From contig JYOB01000003.1 in NCBI GenBank assembly GCA_000955795.1, forward strand, positions 186,001 to 250,000: a stretch of DNA of 64,000 nt, written 5' to 3'. The notes below the pieces were generated by a model. The model saw only the letters and a program-made list of their open reading frames with translations. It searched no databases and was not told where the DNA came from. Source of the stretch: Burkholderiaceae bacterium 26 (GTDB taxonomy: Bacteria > Pseudomonadota > Gammaproteobacteria > Burkholderiales > Burkholderiaceae). Shown here piece by piece: positions 34,433 through 43,184 of the stretch; position 1 is the first letter of the stretch, and each line of letters opens with the position of its first letter. The translations under genes and the position numbers were made by a program.

Positions 34433-35773
34433 TTACCGCGTATTGGGGCTGGGAGCGGCTTGGTGCTCGACGGCGATCGTTTTGGCTCCAGTCTTGGGCG
34501 CATGCACCGAGCGCGCCTTGTCCGCCGCCGGATCGGGCATCAGCGCTACATAGCGCGCATCGGTGAGCGAGCGCAGGAACGCAACGATGTCGTCGATCTC
34601 GTCTTCTGTCAGCGCAGGCGTGGTCCCGGGGCGGCGGTTCATCGGCACGGCATTCACGTTGATGTTGCCCTGGTATTTGGCCGGCACATCGTTGAAACGC
34701 ATGCCGCCGGGGTACCACTGCGCGGGATCGGTCGAGCGCGTGGCATAAAACGCCACCGTGTCGCGCAGCGTGCGGAAGACGCCGTTGTGCATGAACGTCT
34801 GGCGCACCGCAACGTTGCGCAGGCCAGCCGTGCGGAAGTAGCCGCACCACTGATCGGGCTCCGGCCACTTGAGCTTGTGGGCGGTCTGGCACAGCCCCAC
34901 GTCAAAGTGGCGCGGGTCCTTGTTGGCGGGCAGCAGCGGATTGCGCGGCACGGCGATCGCGTCGTAGCCGAAATCCGTAAAGAGCGAGCGCTCCGGACGC
35001 GATGACGATTCCACCATCAGATGACACGACGCGCAGTTGCCTTTGTCCGGATTGCGGAACAGGGCGAGGCCGCGCATCTCTGCGGGGGAAAGCGGCGTGC
35101 GCTTGCGCAGGAAATCGTCGAAGCGGGAGGTGAACGGCGCCAGCTCGTCGCTCTGGAAATAGGCTTCCAGCGCCTTTCCCAACACGCCGACAAGGCGTTC
35201 CGGTTCACGCACCGCATCGGCGCCGAACTGCTTCGTCAAGGCTGGGCCAAGATCGGTGCCGGCCACCTTGCGCTGCAGGTCGCGCGTTGAACGGTTGCCC
35301 ATTTCGTCCGGATTGAACAACGGGCCACGAATCTGTTCCGGGATGGAATCTGCCCGGCCATCGGCAAAGAAGCCGCCAAACGGCGACGGGAAGCTCGCGT
35401 CGTCGTCCTGGAAGAAGTAGCGATGCGGGATGTAGCGCAGATACAGCAGCGACGGCGCATTGCGTGCCGCCACATGCCCGGGGCGGCTGCCGGCGGGCAC
35501 GCCGATGCGCAGCGCCTCGCCCTTGAGCGTGGGCGCGAAGGCACGGCCCGGGTCATGGCACGCCGCGCACGAAGTGCCTTGCGGCTCCGACAGGCGCGGG
35601 TCGAAAAACACCCGCTTGCCGAGCGCGACGAGGTTCGGGTCTGGTTTAAACGCGGTCGACTCGGCAGGCGGCGGCACGGCGTCCAACCTCGGCGTCATGC
35701 CGATCGATTCGGCCACCGCCGCACCCGAGAAGAGTGCGGCGGCAACCCACAGCGCGGTGCTCAGGCGCTTCAA
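34433..35773 (-). CDS. Diheme cytochrome c peroxidase / MauG-family protein
   Basis: A 446-residue periplasmic protein with two heme c sites: CAACH near residue 69 and CASCH in the middle, each with downstream methionine/histidine-rich regions (TFMHNGVFRTLRDTVAFY at the C-terminal domain). This is the CcpA/MauG layout, reducing H2O2 or oxidising a partner protein. The start is TTG 35773, giving MKRLSTALWVAAALFSGAAVAE as signal peptide and a TTGA overlap with the upstream phosphoesterase stop; GTG 35800 is an alternative. The overlap implies translational coupling. Confidence 0.88.
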   Translation of the reverse strand: MKRLSTALWVAAALFSGAAVAESIGMTPRLDAVPPPAESTAFKPDPNLVALGKRVFFDPRLSEPQGTSCAACHDPGRAFAPTLKGEALRIGVPAGSRPGHVAARNAPSLLYLRYIPHRYFFQDDDASFPSPFGGFFADGRADSIPEQIRGPLFNPDEMGNRSTRDLQRKVAGTDLGPALTKQFGADAVREPERLVGVLGKALEAYFQSDELAPFTSRFDDFLRKRTPLSPAEMRGLALFRNPDKGNCASCHLMVESSSRPERSLFTDFGYDAIAVPRNPLLPANKDPRHFDVGLCQTAHKLKWPEPDQWCGYFRTAGLRNVAVRQTFMHNGVFRTLRDTVAFYATRSTDPAQWYPGGMRFNDVPAKYQGNINVNAVPMNRRPGTTPALTEDEIDDIVAFLRSLTDARYVALMPDPAADKARSVHAPKTGAKTIAVEHQAAPSPNTR

Positions 35774-37284
35774 GGTGCAACGAAGCCCGTCTTGTCGCAC
35801 ACCAGGCTCGTGCCGTTCTGCGTGCAGGTCGTCAGCAGCTTGCCAGCCACGGTGTAGGCCTTGAACAGCCAGCCCTTGGCGGGTGAGGCCTGGCGGTCCA
35901 TCACCATGAAGCCGAACGAGTTGTTGTGCGAGATGCTGCCAACCGTCACACCCGAGGCCGGGCTGACGGCCGGGAACGGATCGGGCAGGGCCACGTCCAG
36001 CGAATCGCCGGCGTTGCCTGCAACGATGGTTGCGGGGTGGTTGCTGGTGAAGTTGATGGCCTGGAAGTCATGCACGTGGCCGTGCAGCGCGACCTGCACG
36101 CCCGGCGGGTAATAGGCCGTGGCGTTCAGGCTGTTCATGACCGACAGCAGCGCGGCATTGCCGCCCAGCGGCGTGCTGCCCGCGATGGGCACGAAGCCCA
36201 GGATTGGGTGGTGATTTGTGAAGATCGACATCACGCCCGGCTTGGCGGCCAGCGTGCCTACCGTGCTGAACTGCTTCTGGTACGTCTGGAACCACGGGTC
36301 GGTCGTCGCCAATGCCGTCGTGCCCGCCTTGGCCGAATCGAACACGATGACCTGCGTATCGCTGCCCAGGGCCACGGCGTACGGGTCTGAGGCGTTGGCA
36401 GCCGTGTCGTTGGCCGGGTTGTCGCACGAGCGGTCGGCCGAGTACGGGCGCGGATCCAGGAAGCGGTACCAGCCTTGGCCGGCGCGTGCGCATTCCTCGT
36501 GGTTGCCGCGCACCAGCACCCACGGGGCCGCGGCCATCAGCGGGGCGGCGGGCTGGAAGAGGTCAGCCTGCCACGTATCCCAGCCGTAGCCCCACGGGCT
36601 GCCCTGGCAGCCGGCCACGTCGGGCGGGCAGGCGTTTTCGCGGTAGTGATAGTCGCCCACGTGCAGGACGAGGTCGGGGTTCATCTTGGCGGCCGTGGCG
36701 GCAGCGCTGGCAAACGGCCACGACAGCGGGTCGTTACACGACTGGAACGTGTTGCTCGACTTCTTCATGCGGCAGCCGGTGTCCGCCAGGATCACCACGC
36801 GCTGTGGGTTCGCCTTGGGCAGGGGCAGCACGCGCGCGCCGATCGACGCGGCCTTGGCCGTGGATGCCACGGTGGCTTCGCAGGCGTTCACGGGGAAGGA
36901 CGAGGCTTTTGAATCGCTGGCGGCGCTGGCCGTGGTGCGCTGTGCGGGGGTGCCGGCGGCCACACGCAGCGTCATGCGCGTGGAGGTACCGTCCACCGTC
37001 AGGAGCGGGCAGACCGAACTGTCGACGGGCGAGGCGCTGTTCATATAGCTGGTGACGGCGCGCACGACAGCCTGGTTGCTGTCGCCGATCTCAACCCACG
37101 CGGCCTGGATGTTGGCGTCGGCCGTGGCTGCGTCCGACGGCGTGGCCGTGGACACCGGCGTCGAGTCGGACGACGACCCGCCGCAGCCGGCAATCACGGC
37201 GGCAGCGGCCAGCGCGGCAAGAGAGAGCATCGTGAACACGGTGCGTTTTCGTCGCACCGGAGCGAACATCGATCGGAATTCCAT
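35770..37284 (-). CDS. Metallophosphoesterase-like lipoprotein
   Basis: A 504-residue exported protein. The lipobox VIAGC gives a lipid-accepting Cys34. The calcineurin-like phosphoesterase core shows DTGC, HVGDYHYRE, RGNHEEC, a NHHP motif and GHVHDF. The long Ser/Thr/Ala-rich N-terminal linker is low-complexity. The substrate is unknown; purple acid phosphatase-like fold members hydrolyse phosphate esters. It is followed, by a four-base overlap, by a diheme peroxidase gene, an unusual partner. ATG 37284 follows AGGGA. Confidence 0.87.
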   Translation of the reverse strand: MEFRSMFAPVRRKRTVFTMLSLAALAAAAVIAGCGGSSSDSTPVSTATPSDAATADANIQAAWVEIGDSNQAVVRAVTSYMNSASPVDSSVCPLLTVDGTSTRMTLRVAAGTPAQRTTASAASDSKASSFPVNACEATVASTAKAASIGARVLPLPKANPQRVVILADTGCRMKKSSNTFQSCNDPLSWPFASAAATAAKMNPDLVLHVGDYHYRENACPPDVAGCQGSPWGYGWDTWQADLFQPAAPLMAAAPWVLVRGNHEECARAGQGWYRFLDPRPYSADRSCDNPANDTAANASDPYAVALGSDTQVIVFDSAKAGTTALATTDPWFQTYQKQFSTVGTLAAKPGVMSIFTNHHPILGFVPIAGSTPLGGNAALLSVMNSLNATAYYPPGVQVALHGHVHDFQAINFTSNHPATIVAGNAGDSLDVALPDPFPAVSPASGVTVGSISHNNSFGFMVMDRQASPAKGWLFKAYTVAGKLLTTCTQNGTSLVCDKTGFVAP

Positions 37285-37396
37285 TGCGCCATCCCTGTTT
37301 CTTGTTGTGAGGAACGGGCAAGGTACTCAAGCTTGATGGCGCTATTTTGACAGCCCTGCATGTGTGCCCGGGATTTCCGTTGGGCAGGCGAGGGCG

Positions 37397-37426
37397 AAAA
37401 AAAAGCAGATGCATAAGCACCTGCTT
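37397..37426. terminator. Bidirectional terminator between the phosphoesterase promoter region and the Ala/Lys-rich gene
   Basis: The imperfect stem AGCAGATGC/GCACCTGCT has a short loop and is flanked by A and T runs on both sides. Read on the minus strand it ends the 37471-37683 gene. Confidence 0.75.
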
Positions 37427-37470
37427 TTTCTGTATCGGCCGAGCCGCGTGGGCCCGGCAGAAACACAAGC

Positions 37471-37683
37471 TTATTGCTTGGCGGCGTCAGCAGCCGGAGC
37501 CGAAGCGTCAGCAGCCTTCTTGGCAGCCTTCTTGTGGTGGTGCTTCTTGGCCTTCTTGGCCTTCGGAGCAGCCTTTTCGGCAGCAGCCGGAGCAGCAGCT
37601 GCGTCAGCAGCCGGAGCGGAGGCTTGAGCGAACACACCGGTGGCGAACAGGCCGGCGATCAGGGCAGCGATCAGCTTCTTCAT
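37471..37683 (-). CDS. Small secreted Ala/Lys/His-rich protein
   Basis: A 70-residue protein with signal peptide MKKLIAALIAGLFATGVFAQ, then a low-complexity chain of alanine and lysine with KKAKKHHHKKAAKK and flanking AADA blocks. It is reminiscent of basic, histone-H1-like or acid-shock-type small proteins, but no function is established. The basic His cluster could bind anions or metal (inference). The terminator downstream and a clean leader support a real gene. Confidence 0.7.
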   Translation of the reverse strand: MKKLIAALIAGLFATGVFAQASAPAADAAAAPAAAEKAAPKAKKAKKHHHKKAAKKAADASAPAADAAKQ

Positions 37684-37962
37684 GGTGAATCCTTTTATAG
37701 ATCAGTGAGTTAACCAACGACCCGCTAAATGAGTCATCTGCAATAACGCAGGCCGTTACAGGCGCGTTGACACGTTGCACTGAATTTTTTGTTGGGGGCA
37801 GACAGAAGCATGCGTACTTCCTGATCCGCGATGTGGCGCATGTTGCGCTGCGCAAGAAAGATGCCTGCGGCCAAGCGTGCGGCGCCTGCGTTTCGGATCG
37901 ATCTGATTGGATGGCAGCGCCCGCACCTAGAGAATGCGAGCCGATTTTGCTCAAGGCTTGCC

Positions 37963-38445
37963 GTGTCTCTCCCGCCGTCATCTTCCCGCACCACCAAGCC
38001 CGCCGCTCCCATTCCGCCGGCCCGGCTCCAGCGCCGCGATTTCGCCCTGGGTTGTGGCACGTTGATTGTGCTGGGCGCCTTGCCCGGGTTCTGGCCCCCT
38101 TCGCACGGCGCTTCCGCCCTTGATGATTTCATGCTCGTGTCACAAACGATTTCCGGCGCGCCGCTGGATCGCCAGTTGGGGCTGTCTTGTTTTAGCCATC
38201 TGCACCGGGCTGACGATCGCTTTATCGAACACATCCAGGCGCTTGCGTGGTTGGTCCGCCGGCATCCGGGCGTGGATGCTGCCGGCCTGGTCCGCTTGCT
38301 TGATGCCGACAACGCGCGCGATCTGCGTGCCGCCTTGGTCCGGCTGGTGGATGTCTGGAGCGCCCGGCGGGACGCGGATCCTGCCCTGATCGATGTCCGC
38401 GGCCTGATTGCCTGCGCCTTTGACGCCGACCTGATTGGCCGTTGA
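37963..38445 (+). CDS. Orphan sorbitol/sugar dehydrogenase small subunit
   Basis: A 160-residue protein. The N-terminus LQRRDFALGCGTLIVLGALPG carries a Tat-type RRDFAL motif. The rest fits the small FAD-SLDH subunit family (PF12318), which normally accompanies a flavoprotein dehydrogenase and a cytochrome c subunit in the membrane. No such partners are in the window. The start GTG 37963 is chosen to give the leader. Codon use is normal, so it is probably expressed, possibly supplying a distant dehydrogenase. Confidence 0.68.
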   Translation: MSLPPSSSRTTKPAAPIPPARLQRRDFALGCGTLIVLGALPGFWPPSHGASALDDFMLVSQTISGAPLDRQLGLSCFSHLHRADDRFIEHIQALAWLVRRHPGVDAAGLVRLLDADNARDLRAALVRLVDVWSARRDADPALIDVRGLIACAFDADLIGR

Positions 38446-38706
38446 CAGCGCCCGGAATCAGGGGCCGAAATATGGCGGATGGTGAAATTTTCCGGCATAA
38501 TGCGAAATTCACTCTTGTGTCTTATATAAGAGTTGCGGCTTGCGCCAGATGCGAGATTTTGTGCGGTGCATCGTGAGCGCGTCATCGTAGGCCGTTAGAA
38601 TCGCCAGTTCATTGCAGCGCGCCACGCCGGCCAACCCGTGAGCGGCGCGCTGTGCTGTCAACCCCCACCGTCCACCCGCTACCTGCGGTCTGCACTGGAG
38701 TCGTCC
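38446..38706 (+). promoter_or_regulatory. Promoter region of icd
   Basis: This 261-base gap upstream of icd is locally AT-richer around 38,470-38,540. It includes the perfect 12-bp palindrome TCTTATATAAGA (38520-38531), which could overlap a -10 or act as an operator. No gene was seen. Confidence 0.4.
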
Positions 38707-39957
38707 ATGTATCAACACATCAAGGTCCCGGCCGGCGAGAAGATCACTGTCAATCAAGACTTCTCCCTGAACGTTCCGAACAACCCGATCATTCCTTACA
38801 TCGAAGGTGACGGCACCGGCTTCGACATCACCCCGGTGATGATCAAGGTGGTGGACGCAGCGGTTGAGAAGGCTTACAAGGGCGAGCGCAAGATTTCGTG
38901 GATGGAAATCTACGCCGGCGAGAAGTCGACCAAGGTGTATGGCCCGGACGTGTGGCTGCCGGAAGAAACCCTGCAAGTCCTGAAGGACTACGTGGTGTCG
39001 ATCAAGGGCCCGCTGACGACGCCGGTGGGCGGCGGCATCCGTTCGCTGAACGTGGCGCTGCGCCAAGAACTGGACCTGTACGTCTGCCTGCGCCCGGTGC
39101 GCTACTTCAAGGGCGTGCCCTCGCCGGTCAAAGAGCCGGAGAAGACCGACATGGTCATCTTCCGCGAGAACTCGGAAGACATCTACGCCGGTATCGAATT
39201 CGAAGCCCAGAGCGACAAGGCCAAGAAGCTGATCAAGATTCTGCAGGACGAGTTCGGCGTCAAGAAGATCCGCTTCCCGGAAACCTCGGGTATCGGCGTC
39301 AAGCCGGTCTCGAAGGAAGGCACGGAGCGTCTGGTGCGCAAGGCCATCCAGTACGCGATCGACAACGACAAGCCGTCGGTCACGATCGTGCACAAGGGCA
39401 ACATCATGAAGTTCACGGAAGGTGGTTTCCGTGACTGGGCCTACGCGCTGGCACAGAAGGAATTCGGCGCCGAACTGATCGACGGCGGCCCGTGGTGCAA
39501 GTTCAAGAACCCGAAGACGGGCAAGGAAATCGTTGTCAAGGACGCAATTGCCGACGCCTTCCTGCAGCAGATCCTGCTGCGTCCGGCCGAGTATTCGGTG
39601 GTGGCAACGCTGAACCTGAACGGCGACTACATCTCCGACGCCCTGGCTGCACAAGTCGGCGGTATCGGTATCGCCCCGGGTGCCAACCTGTCGGATTCGG
39701 TGGCGATGTTCGAAGCCACCCACGGCACGGCTCCGAAGTACGCAGGCAAGGATTACGTGAACCCGGGTTCGGAAATCCTGTCGGCTGAAATGATGCTGCG
39801 CCACATGGGCTGGACGGAAGCTGCTGACCTGATCATCTCGTCGATCGAGAAGTCGATCCTGTCGAAGAAGGTCACGTATGACTTCGCCCGCCTGCTGGAA
39901 GGCGCGACCCAAGTGTCGTGCTCGGGCTTCGGTCAAGTGATGATCGACAATATGTAA
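38707..39957 (+). CDS. icd: NADP-dependent isocitrate dehydrogenase
   Basis: A 416-residue TCA-cycle enzyme turning isocitrate into 2-oxoglutarate, CO2 and NADPH. It shows [16 protein letters not shown] at the start of the fold, the isocitrate-binding [23 protein letters not shown], the regulatory/active loop [13 protein letters not shown], the catalytic lysine in [12 protein letters not shown], and [15 protein letters not shown] and [11 protein letters not shown] for metal and cofactor. Length matches E. coli Icd (416). The ATG at 38707 follows GGAG and matches the family N-terminus (MYQHIKVP). A strong terminator follows. Confidence 0.98.
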   Translation: MYQHIKVPAGEKITVNQDFSLNVPNNPIIPYIEGDGTGFDITPVMIKVVDAAVEKAYKGERKISWMEIYAGEKSTKVYGPDVWLPEETLQVLKDYVVSIKGPLTTPVGGGIRSLNVALRQELDLYVCLRPVRYFKGVPSPVKEPEKTDMVIFRENSEDIYAGIEFEAQSDKAKKLIKILQDEFGVKKIRFPETSGIGVKPVSKEGTERLVRKAIQYAIDNDKPSVTIVHKGNIMKFTEGGFRDWAYALAQKEFGAELIDGGPWCKFKNPKTGKEIVVKDAIADAFLQQILLRPAEYSVVATLNLNGDYISDALAAQVGGIGIAPGANLSDSVAMFEATHGTAPKYAGKDYVNPGSEILSAEMMLRHMGWTEAADLIISSIEKSILSKKVTYDFARLLEGATQVSCSGFGQVMIDNM

Positions 39958-40297
39958 GATCGTTTCGCCTGATTTCACGGCGAACCAAAAACCCCGGTAG
40001 ATCAACGATCTCCGGGGTTTTTTCTTTTCAGGTCGTACCAGGCGACATCATGGCAAGCGTCATTTGGTGGAGACCATTCAGAGGGGCAAGGAGGATCTTG
40101 AAAAACCTTCCTTAATCTCACTTCCGAGCGAGAATCCGGCACTCCGGCCGCGCGGCCTGCAATTTGTAGCGTCGTGTTTGTACGCGAAACGGCCCTGGCG
40201 GCATGGGAGCTGTGACCGCTGGCCCAAGTGATGTCCTGGCCAAAATTTGCCTAGTGCAAATCGCCCACCACGTCATCACATCCACTGTTTGCTACCT
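39958..40297. other. Gap between icd and the catabolic block
   Basis: This 340-base stretch contains the icd terminator and then about 270 bases without a gene. The local sequence is more AT-rich than icd. It lies exactly at the edge where housekeeping genes give way to the aromatic catabolism cluster; no att duplicate, tRNA or integrase could be recognised from inside the window. Confidence 0.5.
39987..40025 (+). terminator. Rho-independent terminator of icd
   Basis: An 11-bp GC-rich stem, AAAAACCCCGG/CCGGGGTTTTT, contains an inner AGATC/GATCT extension and is followed by a T run. It starts 30 bases after the icd stop. Confidence 0.93.
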
Positions 40298-41047
40298 TTA
40301 TTCACTCGTCCCCGTCTCCAGTCCGAGCTTAGCCAGCAACTCGTATGTAAGCCGGATGTGCACTTCAACGGCCAATGCCGCACGGGCTTCCTGCCGTGCC
40401 ATGGCCGCTTCGAATATGGCCGTATGTTCCTCATGCACGTTCCGGCTGCTGGGTTGCGCGGTGCCCCGCCGAATGGCCACGCGCCGATAACGTTCGCCAT
40501 GGCGGTAGAGCAGGTCCAGCAGGTACTTGCTCCACGGTGAACGGTGCGCGGCGATGAGTGCTTCATGAAACTGCCGGTTGGCACGTTCCCAGTGTTCGGG
40601 ATTGGCCGATGGACCCAGCGATTCCGCGTCGCTCAGGGCGTCAAAGGTGGCGCGCAGGTGTGCTTCCCATTGCGCATCGCCGTGGCGGATGGACAGCCGC
40701 ACAGCCTCCGTCTCCAGCATCACTCGCGTGTCGGTGAGGTCCTGCAGGTCGGCCAACGAAATTCCCGTCACGCGATAACCGCGCTGGCCCTCCACCGTGA
40801 CGAGCGCGTCCGAGACGAGGAGCGCCAGCGCTTCGCGCAGCGTACCGGCCCCCACGTTATATCGATCCTTGAGGTGTTCAACGCGCAGGCGCTCGCCCGG
40901 AGCCAGACGGCCCTGAATGATGTCTTGCCGCAGATCGAGGTAAGCGCGCTCGCATAGGGTACGGGGCACTTCGGGTTCTGCATGCGCAACCGTGGTTGTG
41001 CTGGCCGCTTGTGCGCCAGACACGCCGGCTTGTATGGCGCGTTTCAT
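40298..41047 (-). CDS. GntR-family regulator (FCD type), AphS/PhcS-like
   Basis: A 249-residue regulator: winged helix (LDLRQDIIQGRLAPGERLRVEHLKDRYNVGAGTLREALALLVSDALV, about 37-83) followed by an all-helical FCD effector domain with the conserved His-rich positions (RQFHEALI, RRGTAQPSS, HEEHTAIFEAAM). Its ATG overlaps the stop of the XylR-type activator by four bases (ATGA), so the two are translationally coupled. In Comamonas testosteroni, GntR proteins AphS/PhcS beside such activators repress phenol hydroxylase genes; by position and family this should be a repressor of this cluster (inference). Confidence 0.88.
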   Translation of the reverse strand: MKRAIQAGVSGAQAASTTTVAHAEPEVPRTLCERAYLDLRQDIIQGRLAPGERLRVEHLKDRYNVGAGTLREALALLVSDALVTVEGQRGYRVTGISLADLQDLTDTRVMLETEAVRLSIRHGDAQWEAHLRATFDALSDAESLGPSANPEHWERANRQFHEALIAAHRSPWSKYLLDLLYRHGERYRRVAIRRGTAQPSSRNVHEEHTAIFEAAMARQEARAALAVEVHIRLTYELLAKLGLETGTSE

Positions 41048-42738
41048 TCTTCGCTACCTCTGTCTAGATGCCGCTTGAGGCGATAGGCCAATTGGGGGCG
41101 GGTGAGGCCCAGCTGGCGTGCGGCGCCGGAAAGATTGCCCTTGGCGCGTTCGACCGCGAGGTCAAGCAGCTGCGTTTCCAATGCTTCGAGACTCAGGCCG
41201 CTGTCCAGAATGCGCGCGCACAGGGTCTGTTCGCTTTCGAGCCGCACGGGTGCCAGGCGACCTTGGGGGCTCAGCTGCGATTGCATGCCTGAGGGCTGGT
41301 TCGGAAAGAGGTGTTCGATCTCGATGCTTTCGCCTTGTGGTGCGAGGATGACGCCGCGCTCCACGAGGTTCTCCAGCTCTCGGACGTTGCCGGGCCAATC
41401 GTGATGCATGAGCGCTTGCATCGCGCGTTCCCCAAAACCAGCGAGGCGCTTCTGGTGCAAGGCCGTGAAACGGGCCAACAGGTGATTGGCCAGCGGCTCG
41501 ATATCGGTCATGCGTTCGCGCAGCGGCGGGATGCAGATCGGATAGACGTTCAGCCGATACAGCAAATCGCGACGAAAGCGCCCCTGAGCTACCGCGGCTT
41601 CAAGATCGACGTTGGTGGCTGCCACGAGACGCACGTTCACCTTGCGTGTGTTTTCGGCGCCAAGCCGCTCGATTTCGCCTTCTTGCAGGACGCGAAGGAG
41701 CTTGGCTTGGGCGGGCAGCGGTAAGTCGCCCACTTCATCCAGGAACAACGTGCCGCCATCCGCCCGTTCGAAGCGGCCGGTGCGCGCGGCGTGGGCACCG
41801 GTATAGGCGCCGCGCTCCACGCCAAACAGCTCGGCTTCGATCAGATCGGCCGGCAGGGCGGCGCAATTGACGGCGACGAAGGGGCCCGTTGCTCGGGACG
41901 AGCCTTCGTGAAGCGCCCGCGCAAAACGCTCCTTGCCCACGCCAGTCTCGCCTGTGAGCAGCACCGTCACGTGGGTGGCAGCTGCACGGTTCAGCAGTTC
42001 GTGGGCGCGCTGGAACGCGGGCGAGCGGCCTACCAGCATGCCCGCTGCCACGAGCGGCTCACGTGTCGACTCGATCGTGGTTTTGAGGGCTTGCACTTGT
42101 TCGCTAAGCGCCGCAATCGTGTCGAGCAATGACTCGTCTTCAAAGTACTGGCGCTGCTCATCCCCGTCGGGCCATTCATCAATCGGTTTGCCCACGATCT
42201 CACAGTGATCGGCGCCACATGCGGCACAGGTGCTTTCCTTGAAGAGGATGAGGCGGCCCATGAACGCGCTGGTGTAGCCGCTGGCATAGCCGAGCTGGAT
42301 CCAGCACGCCGGTTCGTCCACCACGCCGTAGGCTTGGCGGTGGGCGTGCGCTTCCCAGGAGTTGTCCCAGCGGAACTCGCCAAAGAACCGCCCGCTCGCG
42401 GGGTCGAAGTCGAGCTGGACCGGTGTGACGCGCACCGCCCCTTCGAGCATGTGCAACTGCGGGCCGACCATGAAGGCGGCATCGAGTGACAGCGCTCCAC
42501 GCGTCTTGCGAGCAAATTCGGCATCGCGACGCCCGGAGGCATACCCCATGCGGGTCAACAGGCGGCGCGCATGAACTGGCCCTACCGAATTGATCAGGTC
42601 TTGCCGCAAACCGCTCAGCGCGGCGGTGTGCAGCAACAGCATGCGCCGCTCGCCCAGCCAGATGGTGCCGCTCTCGGGTTCGAAATGCAGCAGGCGCCGC
42701 AGGTCGGCGTCTGAGGGGTAATTGAACTTGGCTTGCAC
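41044..42738 (-). CDS. XylR/DmpR-type sigma-54 activator of aromatic catabolism (PoxR/AphR-like)
   Basis: A 564-residue activator. The XylR_N sensory domain is followed by a V4R segment with CAACGADHC (171-179); a B-linker leads to the AAA+ domain with Walker A GETGVGKE (263-270), the sigma-54-contacting loop GAYTGA (310-315, usually GAFTGA) and Walker B GGTLFLDE. The Fis-type HTH ([23 protein letters not shown]) ends it. The start is GTG 42738 with AGGAGG upstream. Phenolic compounds should bind the A domain and relieve repression of ATPase activity. It is coupled to the GntR gene and lies next to it, so it is most likely the phenol regulator. Confidence 0.93.
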   Translation of the reverse strand: MQAKFNYPSDADLRRLLHFEPESGTIWLGERRMLLLHTAALSGLRQDLINSVGPVHARRLLTRMGYASGRRDAEFARKTRGALSLDAAFMVGPQLHMLEGAVRVTPVQLDFDPASGRFFGEFRWDNSWEAHAHRQAYGVVDEPACWIQLGYASGYTSAFMGRLILFKESTCAACGADHCEIVGKPIDEWPDGDEQRQYFEDESLLDTIAALSEQVQALKTTIESTREPLVAAGMLVGRSPAFQRAHELLNRAAATHVTVLLTGETGVGKERFARALHEGSSRATGPFVAVNCAALPADLIEAELFGVERGAYTGAHAARTGRFERADGGTLFLDEVGDLPLPAQAKLLRVLQEGEIERLGAENTRKVNVRLVAATNVDLEAAVAQGRFRRDLLYRLNVYPICIPPLRERMTDIEPLANHLLARFTALHQKRLAGFGERAMQALMHHDWPGNVRELENLVERGVILAPQGESIEIEHLFPNQPSGMQSQLSPQGRLAPVRLESEQTLCARILDSGLSLEALETQLLDLAVERAKGNLSGAARQLGLTRPQLAYRLKRHLDRGSEE

Positions 42739-42816
42739 AGCGCGCGGCCTCCTGGGTGAGGGCGGAATTGGCCGGAATCTCGATATTCTCCTGGATAAGC
42801 AGGAAGACAGCAAGCA

Positions 42817-42838
42817 CCGGAAACAGCGGGGTTTCCGG
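42817..42838. repeat. Inverted repeat CCGGAAAC/GTTTCCGG
   Basis: Two perfect 8-base arms with a 6-base spacer lie about 80 bases upstream of the activator GTG and 14 bases before the XylR-type palindrome. Could be an operator for the GntR protein or an mRNA hairpin; no T run follows. Confidence 0.6.
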
Positions 42839-42852
42839 CAGGGGCGAGGGCT

Positions 42853-42868
42853 TTGATCAATTGATCAA
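42853..42868. promoter_or_regulatory. XylR-type upstream activating sequence
   Basis: A perfect palindrome, TTGATCAATTGATCAA, identical to the consensus site of XylR/DmpR-family activators. It is centred about 175 bases upstream of the -24/-12 promoter of the tbuX-like gene, a normal enhancer distance. Confidence 0.85.
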
Positions 42869-42989
42869 GCGCCGATGCTGACCAATCCCACCAAATCGTC
42901 AAAAAGGAGAAGGAGGTCTCCGTACCGGGAGCAGGCGACCCTACTTGGGGCCCGGAACACGCGCGGGAAATCGAGCCGAAACGTCATGG

Positions 42990-43012
42990 TTTTCCCTTGA
43001 AATATCGAGATT
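42990..43012 (+). promoter_or_regulatory. 23-bp element shared with the phenol operon promoter
   Basis: The sequence begins TTTTCCCTTGAAATATCGAG and differs by one base from a copy at 51770-51792. Both copies end 21 bases before a -24/-12 promoter. It contains near-inverted arms (CTTGA/TCGAG). A bending-protein site such as IHF or a second regulator site are possible; the IHF consensus is only loosely matched. Confidence 0.65.
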
Positions 43013-43033
43013 ATTTGGCGAGGCGGTCGCAAC

Positions 43034-43049
43034 TGGCATGCCTTCTGCA
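43034..43049 (+). promoter_or_regulatory. Sigma-54 promoter of the tbuX-like gene
   Basis: TGGCATGCCTTCTGCA has the GG and GC doublets at the canonical -24/-12 spacing. Transcription should start about 12 bases after it, giving a leader of roughly 125 bases before GTG 43185. Confidence 0.88.
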
Positions 43050-43184
43050 AACCGACTCCCGCGACCGCGCAGCAGCGCTTTGCCGGTCGCGATTCCGGCG
43101 GTGTGTCCGCGGCGCATGTTCGTCGCGATCGGGCAGTGCCGCCGTCTTGTTATCTCGCATCAATCAATAGACAAGGAGACACCC

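Larger units (their letters stand above)
42739..43184. promoter_or_regulatory. Divergent control region between the activator and tbuX-like gene
   Basis: This 446-base region contains, from left to right, a GC-rich inverted repeat (42817-42838), a XylR-type palindrome (42853-42868), a 23-bp shared element (42990-43012) and a sigma-54 promoter (43034-43049). It should control the outer-membrane channel gene, while the regulator likely uses its own constitutive promoter. Confidence 0.75.

Noticed and set aside
38509-40005. Long open frame antisense to icd (about 498 codons)
   Set aside because: It is the mirror of a high-GC gene whose third positions are G/C-rich; icd itself is unambiguous and the antisense protein has His/Arg-rich composition without domains.
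42990-43012. Firm assignment of the 23-bp shared element as an IHF site
   Set aside because: The best alignment to WATCARNNNNTTR has mismatches in the conserved half, so only an element of unknown binder is reported.
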